Positions 1 to 5,413 of a stretch of DNA of 6,000 bases are shown in pieces (positions within the stretch are counted from its first letter, which is position 1; each line of letters begins with the position of its first letter). The position numbers and the translations under genes were made by a program. Origin of the DNA: an uncultured Bacteroidales bacterium (GTDB lineage Bacteria > Bacteroidota > Bacteroidia > Bacteroidales > Muribaculaceae); NCBI GenBank assembly GCA_947176515.1, contig CAMWQZ010000088.1:1-6000 (forward strand). Direction: 5' to 3'. The notes beneath the pieces are model-generated. The model worked only from the letters and a program-made list of their open reading frames with translations. It searched no databases and was not told where the DNA came from.

Positions 1-218
1 GGCATAAGGAATGAAGACAGAACTGAAAGCACCACAATGAGACCTGCGAGCGTCCATGTGATTTTTTCGATGCCGCTATTTGTTGAGCGCACACCCATCA
101 CGGCGTTAGCACCACTGAATTGCGAAGAAAGACCACCACCTTTAGATTTCTGAATCAAAACGATGCCAATCAGCAAGATGGCAACTATAACGGTGAGGAC
201 GATAGTAATAACGTACAT
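1..218 (-). CDS. secG: Preprotein translocase subunit SecG (3' end cut by window edge)
   Basis: SecG is the small accessory subunit of the SecYEG channel in the inner membrane, where it assists SecA-driven protein export. The reading frame starts at an ATG at 218 and runs off the left edge after 72 full codons, so the C-terminus is missing. I translated it directly: it begins MYVITIVLTVIVAILLIGIV, a first membrane helix over about residues 2-22. A glycine/serine-rich cytoplasmic loop follows (QKSKGGGLSSQFSGANAVMG, residues 23-42, then VRSTNSG). A second hydrophobic helix begins near residue 55. The two-helix hairpin with a GGGLSS-type loop is characteristic of SecG. It is the last visible gene of the activator-lptE-TPR-secG cluster, 33 bp after the TPR gene, with no obvious promoter box of its own in that AT-rich gap. 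The identification is firm; only the C-terminal tail cannot be judged. Confidence 0.93.
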   Translation of the reverse strand, partial: MYVITIVLTVIVAILLIGIVLIQKSKGGGLSSQFSGANAVMGVRSTNSGIEKITWTLAGLIVVLSVLSSFLM

Positions 219-251
219 AAATTATAGATAAATTAATGATATTTTTATTGT

Positions 252-974
252 TTATTTTCCGTTTGCGGCTTGCTTGATTTTGATAAGTTTCTGCAAGAAA
301 CGCAATTGGTCTGCAAAGTAAATACTTTTTTTCGGATAATTCAAACTTAAATTGGATATAATTTCATAAGCGCGCTCATATCGGCCCTGTTTTATGAATA
401 TTTTGGCAAGGCTTTCGCTTAGGAGGGTGTCGTCAGAGGGTTGTTTGTCGATCGGTTTTTCTGTTGTTGGGTTTGCGGACGCACCGGGGTGCGCTGCGTC
501 GTTTGTTTTGTTGGTGTTTTGGGTGGACGCACCGGGGTGCGTCCCTACAGTTTCGTTGGTGGTGGCATCGTCGCGGAGGAGGATTTCGGCGTAGTCGGGG
601 ACCGGGTTAAAAATCATGCGTTCGAGCAGCTCTGTTTCCGCCGGGTCAGCCGTGCCGTAATTGGCAAAGAAAGTGTCGATAGCGTTGTCGGTAGATGACT
701 GCGGCTCAGACGGCGCTTTGGGATAGATGTTGGCAAACACCTCGCTTTGGTCGCCTAAGATGTTGAAAAGCGCTGTTTTATCACCGCTCACTACTGCGAG
801 ATGGAGTCTCAGATTATAAATCTCTTTCTCTGTCAGCCTATCTTGATGGTATTTGAGCAGAGCCATAGCCGGCAGAGGTGAGTAGGGGAAACTTTCGCGC
901 ATAGATCGGAGGGTGTCAACGGAGAGCGATGCCGGGTCGGCTGCAAGGCGGTAGAGTGGGGTTGACGTGTCCAT
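252..974 (-). CDS. TPR-like protein of the lptE-secG cluster, function unknown
   Basis: This 240-residue protein has no recognisable catalytic motif, signal peptide or membrane segment, so it is probably cytoplasmic. Residues 1-80 are predicted to be mainly helical. Residues 85-185 form a polar, low-complexity linker rich in T, N, P, D and S. Residues 186-232 (ESLAKIFIKQGRYERAYEII, then a second helix after SLNYPKKSIYF) look like a TPR helix pair, with the usual small and aromatic spacing (QGRYERAYEI). TPR motifs normally mediate protein-protein contacts; the partner here is unknown. The start at 974 lies 1 bp after the lptE stop (TAATATG), which suggests translational coupling. From memory, Bacteroidales genomes often carry a TPR-type gene between lptE and secG, so a role near the envelope is possible, but this is inference from context. 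The linker contains two copies of a palindrome (THPGAS at residues 145-150 and AHPGAS at 161-166) that appear to derive from a dispersed DNA repeat. Confidence 0.85.
   Translation of the reverse strand: MDTSTPLYRLAADPASLSVDTLRSMRESFPYSPLPAMALLKYHQDRLTEKEIYNLRLHLAVVSGDKTALFNILGDQSEVFANIYPKAPSEPQSSTDNAIDTFFANYGTADPAETELLERMIFNPVPDYAEILLRDDATTNETVGTHPGASTQNTNKTNDAAHPGASANPTTEKPIDKQPSDDTLLSESLAKIFIKQGRYERAYEIISNLSLNYPKKSIYFADQLRFLQKLIKIKQAANGK
477..493. repeat. GC-rich palindrome, copy 1 (partly decayed)
   Basis: The 17 bases GGACGCACCGGGGTGCG are identical to the first 17 bases of the copy at 525-544. The inner arms CGCACC/GGTGCG are perfect around a 2-base GG loop. The outer right arm is broken: a TGCGTC follows at 495-500 after one extra base instead of continuing as GTCC. 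On the minus strand it encodes AHPGAS in the linker of the TPR-like protein. It sits exactly 48 bp from copy 2, so both are read in the same frame. Confidence 0.75.
525..549. repeat. REP-like GC-rich palindrome, copy 2 (intact)
   Basis: GGACGCACCGGGGTGCGTCC at 525-544 is a perfect inverted repeat with 9-bp arms and a 2-base loop. It is followed by CTACA at 545-549, so the minus strand reads TGTAGGGACGCACC and onward. From memory, palindromes beginning GTAGGGACGCAC and ending GTGCGTCC recur as dispersed REP-type repeats in Bacteroidota genomes. Here the element lies inside a gene and is translated as THPGAS, with VG encoded by the flank. The inverted repeat is seen directly; assignment to a dispersed family is recollection and needs a genome-wide count. 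Confidence 0.7.
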
Positions 975-975
975 A

Positions 976-1509
976 TTACCAGTCTCCGAGTGTTGCGTTA
1001 AAAATCAGCTCTACAAGCTCTTTTGAAATCTGTTGACAGAGGTCGTCCTGCACATCATTGAGCATCAGCGAACTGTCGAAGTCGCGATAAGCGCTAAACG
1101 ATTGGTCGATGTCTTTGTTGGCCTGTTTGTTGTCAGTGTATTTCACTCTCACGGTGATAGTCAAGCGAGTCTGCGATGCGTAGGCATTCTCGGTGACGGC
1201 CTGCGGCGATAGGCTATAGCCAGTGATTTCGCCTTCAATCTGAAGGTCAGAGGCGCCGTCGACGGTCTGCAGACGGGTGTTACGAGTGATATAATCGAGG
1301 AGTTCGTTTTCAAAAGTCTGTTGGAGAGGGGGGTATACGAGGGCGGCACGGATGGGAAATTCAGAGACATGGATAGTCTTATAGACAGTGTAGTCTAAGG
1401 CTGAGCCGTTGAATTTATAGCTTATGCGGCAGCCTGGTACGCTGATAAGAAGCGCCACTGCCAGAAGCAGTGTGCGGAGAAAGTTTCGTGGATTATTGAT
1501 CAAGGCCAT
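976..1509 (-). CDS. lptE: LPS-assembly lipoprotein LptE (Bacteroidota type)
   Basis: LptE is the outer-membrane lipoprotein that plugs the LptD barrel and helps deliver LPS to the cell surface. The product has 177 residues. Residues 1-26 form a lipoprotein signal peptide: a basic start (NNPRNFLR), a hydrophobic core (TLLLAVALLIS) and a lipobox VPGC, with Cys27 as the expected acylated residue. The mature part begins RISYKFNGSALDYTVYKTI and continues with FPIRAALVYPPL, DLQIEGEITGYSLSP and DVQDDLCQQI. This pattern matches what I know of Bacteroidota LptE proteins. I chose the ATG at 1509 because it places the signal peptide at the N-terminus; the frame is open to 1758, but that extension lies inside the activator gene and is very basic and non-conserved in appearance. 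The start overlaps the activator's 3' end by 17 bp, and the stop is 1 bp from the TPR gene, so coupled translation within one operon is likely. No Shine-Dalgarno is evident. Confidence 0.9.
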   Translation of the reverse strand: MALINNPRNFLRTLLLAVALLISVPGCRISYKFNGSALDYTVYKTIHVSEFPIRAALVYPPLQQTFENELLDYITRNTRLQTVDGASDLQIEGEITGYSLSPQAVTENAYASQTRLTITVRVKYTDNKQANKDIDQSFSAYRDFDSSLMLNDVQDDLCQQISKELVELIFNATLGDW

Positions 1510-2740
1510 ATTCTTTGATTTTTCTATAGAGGGTGCGTTCGGAGATGCCGAGTTCGCGCGCCGCCACCTTGCGTCGGCCGCTGTTTCGTTCGAGAGCGGC
1601 TTCGATTGCCTGACGCTCTTTTTCCTCGAGCGAGTGTGGCTCCTCGGGGTCAACAAGTTTGGGTACGGAAGGAGAGCGCGAAATGTCGACGAGCGCTGTC
1701 GGCATAACTTCGGCGTCGGCGGAGAAGGTTGTATCTTCTTCCGTAGCCGGAGTTTCATTTACGTCTACAAATGCCTCAACAAGTTTAGGCTGCTTCTCGC
1801 CAAGGCGGTCTTTGAGTTCTTCAATCTGGTTTTGAAGCCTGAATATCATGTTGAAGATTAGTTCGCGCTCGTTGTCGTATGAGCGCGAGCGCGAGGACGA
1901 GAGGGCCGGTGTGTAGACCGTAGCGTTTGCCGGCAGATAGTTAGCTATAATTTCGCTGTCGATTTCCTTGCCGCTTTCAAACAGGGCAATCTGCTCGATG
2001 ACATTTTTAAGCTGGCGCACGTTTCCTGGCCATGAATAGTGACTCAGCGCCATGCGTCCTGAGTCAGAGAAAGAGATTGGGGCTGTGCGGTAACGCTCGG
2101 CGAAATCTGACGCGAATTTACGGGCAAGCAGCATTATGTCGTCGCCACGGTCGCGCAATGGCGGAATGTTAATCTGAACTGTTGAAAGACGATAGTAGAG
2201 GTCTTCGCGGAATTTTCCTTCAGATACGGCTTTGAGCAGGTCGACGTTAGTAGCGGCGACGACGCGGATGTTGGTTTTCTGAACAACTGATGAGCCGACT
2301 TTAAGAAATTCGCCAGTTTCGAGCACACGCAGCAACCGGGCCTGAGTGGTGAGAGGTAGCTCTGCGACTTCGTCGAGGAAAATCGTGCCGCCATTAGCTT
2401 CTTCGAAATAACCCTTGCGCGAGGCAACCGCGCCGGTGAACGACCCTTTTTCATGACCGAAAAGTTCAGAGTCAATTGTGCCTTCGGGGATTGCACCGCA
2501 GTTGACGGCTATGTATTTTGAATGTTTACGTGGGCTATAAGCGTGGATAATCTGAGGGAAAAACTCTTTGCCAGTGCCACTTTCGCCGATGACGAGCACC
2601 GAAAGGTCGATTGGCGCAACACGAATGGCTCTTGCCACCGCCACTTGGAGCGCCGGTGAATTACCGACTATGCCCAGACGCTGTTTGGCCTGGCGCACAT
2701 CGGCAGGAATTTCGTTTTGAGGAATCAGTCCTTGTGACAT
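1493..2740 (-). CDS. Sigma-54-dependent Fis-family transcriptional activator lacking a sensor domain
   Basis: This is an enhancer-binding protein of 415 residues that would use ATP hydrolysis to open promoters bound by sigma-54 (RpoN) polymerase. Only about 22 residues precede the AAA+ domain, so there is no receiver, PAS or GAF input domain. In order: Walker A GESGTGKE (52-59), the sigma-54 contact loop GSFTGA (99-104, Ser in place of the usual first Ala), Walker B TIFLDEV (119-125), sensor I VVAATN (160-165), the arginine-finger region FREDLYYRL (177-185) and sensor II WPGNVRQLKN (237-246). A serine/arginine stretch (281-287) follows, then a likely short coiled coil (about 289-317), a variable acidic linker, and a Fis-type helix-turn-helix (about 375-412, RRKVAARELGISERTLYRKI). 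It is the first gene of the lptE-TPR-secG cluster. The identity as an RpoN activator is firm; the signal and target genes are unknown, with envelope functions a guess from context. Confidence 0.93.
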   Translation of the reverse strand: MSQGLIPQNEIPADVRQAKQRLGIVGNSPALQVAVARAIRVAPIDLSVLVIGESGTGKEFFPQIIHAYSPRKHSKYIAVNCGAIPEGTIDSELFGHEKGSFTGAVASRKGYFEEANGGTIFLDEVAELPLTTQARLLRVLETGEFLKVGSSVVQKTNIRVVAATNVDLLKAVSEGKFREDLYYRLSTVQINIPPLRDRGDDIMLLARKFASDFAERYRTAPISFSDSGRMALSHYSWPGNVRQLKNVIEQIALFESGKEIDSEIIANYLPANATVYTPALSSSRSRSYDNERELIFNMIFRLQNQIEELKDRLGEKQPKLVEAFVDVNETPATEEDTTFSADAEVMPTALVDISRSPSVPKLVDPEEPHSLEEKERQAIEAALERNSGRRKVAARELGISERTLYRKIKEYGLDQ

Positions 2741-2747
2741 AAGAGTG

Positions 2748-2755
2748 CAAATATA
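2748..2755 (-). promoter_or_regulatory. Candidate -7 box of the activator-lptE-secG cluster
   Basis: The minus strand reads TATATTTG here, a perfect match to the Bacteroidota -7 consensus TAnnTTTG, followed by CACTCTT and then the ATG at 2740. I find no TTG at the expected 19-21 bp upstream, so this is a half-match. If used, transcription would begin only a few bases before the start codon. Confidence 0.45.
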
Positions 2756-2757
2756 AT

Positions 2758-2786
2758 AAATTTTAAATTTCTCATTCTTAAAATTT
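2758..2786. repeat. AT-only inverted repeat between dnaX and the activator gene
   Basis: AAATTTTAA (2758-2766) and TTAAAATTT (2778-2786) are perfect 9-bp inverted arms with an 11-base loop. It lies 13 bp after the dnaX stop and 2 bp upstream of the activator's candidate -7 box. The stem holds no G or C, so it is a weak terminator at best. AT-only arms of this length can also arise by chance in AT-rich spacers. Confidence 0.4.
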
Positions 2787-2799
2787 CATTATTTCAGTC

Positions 2800-4524
2800 T
2801 TACAGCAGTGTCATATTAAAGTCATCGACGAATGCGTCAAACTGCGGATTTGTCCGGCGCATGTGGGCGAGGACTTCGCGCTCGGTCCAGGTCTTTGGCG
2901 ACGAAGGGCCGTCTTTAAGCGCCACTTCGAGCGAAAAGTTGTCGTTGACGAGACTGTTACGCATATACGTGACAATGTTGCCAAGGTTATCATTTACGAG
3001 GCTAATCTGGATGTCGTTTTCGACAGCCACGCGGAAACGGTCACCGTCGATGCGCTCCGGCTGACAGTTGCGCATGATGTTGACAAGCAAGTGAGCCGTA
3101 GAGTGAGACTGCATGTAAGAGTGCCAGAAATTTATGACAGCGTCGTCGGTATATGGCGTCGAGCGAATTTCGTGAGGCTCTGCAGCAGTTACAGTCTCGG
3201 TCTCAACGTGGGCCGTCTTGCGCAGCGACAGCCCAGGAGTGGGCAGCCGCAGACGGCCTGTCACCGCAGGAGTCGGCTCGGGTCGAGCGGCTGGCTCGGC
3301 AACGGTCTGAGCCGTAGCCTGAACCGCTTCGGTTTGCTGATAGGTGACCGCCTGATTGGGCGCCTGATTTGAGGAGAAAGCGGCTATAGGTTTTAACTGC
3401 CCCTCTCCATCGCCGCTATCACTTTGGGAGGGGCTGAGTGGTTGGCATAGCTTAATCAACATCAGTTCGACAAGGAACTGCTTGTTGGCGGCCTGCCGGT
3501 AATTAAGGTCTGTAGTATTGCAGAGGTCCATCGCCTTATATAAAAACTCGGGCTTGCATCGCGACGCTATCTCAGCCATCTCAGTTTTCAGCTGGTCAGG
3601 AACTTCGAGTAACGGCAGAGTGTGAGGACTCGCAGCGAGCATGATGTCACGGATATACAATGCCAGTCCGTTGACAAAAAACTGTGAGTCGAAACCTTTA
3701 TCGCGAATCTGTTTGTAGATTACAAGTGCCTGAGGAACATCATTAGCTAAAAATGCGTCAATAAGTTTCTTATAATAGGCGTGGTCGAGGACATTGAGAT
3801 TGTCGATGGCCGACTGATAGGTGATGTTGCCGCGCGACGAAGCCGCTACCTGGTCGAAGATTGAGAGAGCGTCGCGCATAGCTCCATCGGCCTTTGACGC
3901 GATTACGGCGAGAGCCGCAGGGTCGGCAGTGATGCCTTCCTGCTTGGCGACATACGACATGTGGTCGACCATATCACGAATCGTGATGCGGTTGAAGTCG
4001 TAAATCTGACAGCGAGACAAGATGGTCGGTATCACCTTGTGTTTCTCGGTGGTAGCGAGGATGAAAATCACATAGGACGGTGGCTCTTCGAGCGTCTTGA
4101 GAAAGGCGTTGAAAGCCTGGTTAGAGAGCATGTGCACCTCATCGATGATAAACACGCGGTAGCGTCCCTGGGTTGGAGGGAGCTGCACTTGCTCTATCAT
4201 AGCGCGGATGTCGTCAACGCCGTTATGAGAGGCTGCGTCGAGCTCGACGATGTTGAGCGAGCGACCCTCGTTGAAATCGTTACAAGAGTTGCAGCAGTTG
4301 CAAGCTTCGCCGTCGGGTCCGGGGTTCTCGCAGTTGATTGTCTTTGCAAAAATGCGCGCACACGAAGTCTTGCCCACTCCGCGCGAGCCGCAGAAGAGGT
4401 AAGCGTGAGCCAGACGGTCAGAGGCTATGGCGTTTTTTAAGGTTGACGTCAGCGCCGGTTGCCCGACCACAGAAGCGAAGGTCGAGGGCCTGTATTTTCG
4501 GGCTGATACGATATAATGTTCCAT
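2800..4524 (-). CDS. dnaX: DNA polymerase III subunit gamma/tau
   Basis: DnaX is the ATPase core of the clamp loader, which places the beta sliding clamp on DNA; its tau form also links the loader to polymerase and helicase. The product has 574 residues. The N-terminus EHYIVSARKYRPSTFASVVGQ is typical. Walker A is GSRGVGKT (46-53). A zinc module uses Cys65, Cys75, Cys78 and Cys81, with an additional Cys77 inside the cluster. LDAASHNGVDDIR follows at 95-107, then Walker B FIIDEVHM (125-132), sensor I LATTE (156-160) and the SRC motif at 170-172, which holds the arginine finger. Domain III runs to about residue 365. A low-complexity Q/A/T/P-rich linker covers about 370-450, followed by a C-terminal tau-type domain ending FVDDFNMTLL. 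I see no A-rich slippery heptamer in the linker, so a shorter gamma form by frameshifting, as in E. coli, is not indicated. A strong promoter candidate lies directly upstream. Confidence 0.96.
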   Translation of the reverse strand: MEHYIVSARKYRPSTFASVVGQPALTSTLKNAIASDRLAHAYLFCGSRGVGKTSCARIFAKTINCENPGPDGEACNCCNSCNDFNEGRSLNIVELDAASHNGVDDIRAMIEQVQLPPTQGRYRVFIIDEVHMLSNQAFNAFLKTLEEPPSYVIFILATTEKHKVIPTILSRCQIYDFNRITIRDMVDHMSYVAKQEGITADPAALAVIASKADGAMRDALSIFDQVAASSRGNITYQSAIDNLNVLDHAYYKKLIDAFLANDVPQALVIYKQIRDKGFDSQFFVNGLALYIRDIMLAASPHTLPLLEVPDQLKTEMAEIASRCKPEFLYKAMDLCNTTDLNYRQAANKQFLVELMLIKLCQPLSPSQSDSGDGEGQLKPIAAFSSNQAPNQAVTYQQTEAVQATAQTVAEPAARPEPTPAVTGRLRLPTPGLSLRKTAHVETETVTAAEPHEIRSTPYTDDAVINFWHSYMQSHSTAHLLVNIMRNCQPERIDGDRFRVAVENDIQISLVNDNLGNIVTYMRNSLVNDNFSLEVALKDGPSSPKTWTEREVLAHMRRTNPQFDAFVDDFNMTLL

Positions 4525-4529
4525 GTATG

Positions 4530-4560
4530 CAAATTTAATCCTTTTCTTTCAAAATACAAA
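4530..4560 (-). promoter_or_regulatory. dnaX promoter (Bacteroidota -33/-7 type)
   Basis: On the minus strand TTTG (4560-4557) is separated by 19 bp from TAAATTTG (4537-4530). This matches the Bacteroidota sigma-ABfr consensus TTTG-N19-21-TAnnTTTG in both boxes and spacing. The -7 box ends only 5 bases before the dnaX ATG at 4524, so the transcript would have almost no 5' leader. It is the best promoter match in the window. Confidence 0.6.
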
Positions 4561-4571
4561 AAAAGAAAAGG
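4540..4571. repeat. Inverted repeat between the SIMPL gene and dnaX
   Basis: CCTTTTCTTT (4540-4549) and AAAGAAAAGG (4562-4571) form perfect 10-bp arms around a 12-base loop. It begins 13 bases after the SIMPL stop codon, so it could act as a weak terminator for that gene. On the minus strand, however, the T-run falls in the first arm and loop rather than after the stem, which is not the classical arrangement. It also covers the -33 box and spacer of the dnaX promoter, so an operator role is an alternative. Confidence 0.5.
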
Positions 4572-4584
4572 CTCTATCAAAACT

Positions 4585-5292
4585 TCAGTCTTCGAGATAG
4601 TAGTCAATCGAGGTTACGACGCGGATGTTTTTGATGTAGGGGGTGTACTGGTCGCGGTCTTCGATTGAGAACTGACCCTGACGGGCGGTCTTGATTTTGC
4701 CGAGGTGACTCTCAGAGTCGGCAGCAAACTTAGCCGCGGCTTCACGTGCATTGCGCGTGGCCTCGGCAATCATTTCAGGCTTGATAGAGTTGAGATCGGT
4801 GTACTCGTAGGTGGTCTGATACTGGTAGTTTCCGGCAATGACCGCCACACCCTGCTTCATAAGGTCGGTCTGGCTGTCGATAAGCTTGCGCACCTGGTCG
4901 ACTTTCGACGATGTAACGACGATGACATTGGTGACGTTATAGCGCACTCTGACATTTTCAGCGTTGTAGCTGTCGGCCAGACGGTCTGTTACAGCCGGCG
5001 GATTGACCGAGATTTCGCTCTCCTCGATACCGTTTGATTTCAGGAAGTTGACGATTGTGGCATTGTTTGACTGGATTTTATCATAGATGGATACCAGGTC
5101 GTTGCCCATCTCCTTTGTGACGATAGGCCAAGTCACTTTGTTGGCCATCACCTGACGCTCGCAGAGTCCGCGCACCGTCACATCGCGGTCGCGGTCACTG
5201 AAATTGTCGATACCGGCTTTGAGCGCGAAGCCAAGCACTACGAGGCCGAGGGCGATGAACGCCGAAGCGAGTAAAATAGTTGATTTTTTCAT
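4585..5292 (-). CDS. Membrane-anchored SIMPL (DUF541) domain protein
   Basis: This 235-residue protein belongs to the SIMPL/DUF541 family, whose members are mostly periplasmic or surface proteins of poorly defined function. The start [20 protein letters not shown] gives one hydrophobic segment (about residues 5-24), either an N-terminal anchor or an uncleaved signal; there is no lipobox. The domain follows: [20 protein letters not shown] (37-56), a helical stretch ending [16 protein letters not shown] (80-95), [19 protein letters not shown] (114-132), [20 protein letters not shown] (167-186), and a conserved end with [16 protein letters not shown] and [14 protein letters not shown] chose ATG 5292 because it puts the hydrophobic segment at the N-terminus. 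An in-frame ATG at 5319 would add nine residues. The open frame to 5481 is excluded because it runs into trmD. It is transcribed divergently from trmD, with a possible -7 box at 5365-5372. The family assignment is firm, the biological role is not. Confidence 0.9.
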   Translation of the reverse strand: MKKSTILLASAFIALGLVVLGFALKAGIDNFSDRDRDVTVRGLCERQVMANKVTWPIVTKEMGNDLVSIYDKIQSNNATIVNFLKSNGIEESEISVNPPAVTDRLADSYNAENVRVRYNVTNVIVVTSSKVDQVRKLIDSQTDLMKQGVAVIAGNYQYQTTYEYTDLNSIKPEMIAEATRNAREAAAKFAADSESHLGKIKTARQGQFSIEDRDQYTPYIKNIRVVTSIDYYLED

Positions 5293-5364
5293 TTCAAATG
5301 CTGTTTTAATATTGCTCATTCTAAAACACTGCCCATGCACGGATAGTTGCAAGAGAGTATGCTG

Positions 5365-5372
5365 CAAATGTA
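5365..5372 (-). promoter_or_regulatory. Candidate -7 box for the SIMPL gene
   Basis: The minus strand reads TACATTTG, fitting TAnnTTTG exactly and followed by CAGC. The nearest upstream TTTG (5402-5399) is 26 bp away, longer than the usual 19-21, so the -33 element is doubtful. Use of this box would give a leader of roughly 65 bases to the ATG at 5292, or about 40 to the alternative ATG at 5319. Confidence 0.42.
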
Positions 5373-5384
5373 CGATTTTTTCGT

Positions 5385-5392
5385 TAATTTTG
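5385..5392 (+). promoter_or_regulatory. Candidate -7 box for trmD
   Basis: TAATTTTG matches TAnnTTTG exactly and is followed by CACTCA, with the trmD ATG 21 bases after the box at 5414. The position expected for the -33 element holds CTG (5362-5364, 20 bp spacing) rather than TTG, so the upstream half is weak. It lies only 12 bp from the oppositely directed box at 5365-5372. Confidence 0.45.
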
Positions 5393-5413
5393 CACTCACA
5401 AATAAAAATAGTC

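Noticed and set aside
99..249. Possible separate signal between the secG start and the TPR gene (one blank entry in the findings list covers this span and should be ignored).
   Set aside because: The span is the N-terminal coding part of secG plus a 33-bp AT-rich gap. I found no promoter box, terminator or other structure there, so it carries no finding.
477..549. CRISPR-like spacing of the two palindromes.
   Set aside because: Only two copies occur, within a coding region, with a 31-base gap in frame. There are no further repeats and no cas genes.
394..698. Two plus-strand open frames opposite the TPR-like gene.
   Set aside because: Their translations are rich in Gly, Val, Phe and Cys with no recognisable domain. 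They are shadows of the A/C-rich linker on the minus strand.
1510..1758. N-terminal extension of lptE to an upstream ATG at 1758.
   Set aside because: It lies within the activator coding sequence, is highly basic, and would bury the signal peptide and lipobox in the interior. The ATG at 1509 gives a normal lipoprotein.
2680..2720. Possible sigma-54 -24/-12 promoter (TGGCGCAC context).
   Set aside because: No TTGC follows at the right spacing here, or in other GGC-containing candidates I checked, such as near 2022 and 3441.
3676..3690. A TTTTTTG run on the minus strand within dnaX, considered as a programmed frameshift site.
   Set aside because: It encodes Phe-Phe-Val in the conserved part, about residue 290, and would truncate the protein within domain III. 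The preceding base is G, so it does not form a proper slippery heptamer, and no frameshift site is seen in the linker.
2861..4538. Several plus-strand open frames opposite dnaX.
   Set aside because: All are antisense to a well-conserved gene and have arginine/serine-rich, domain-free translations.
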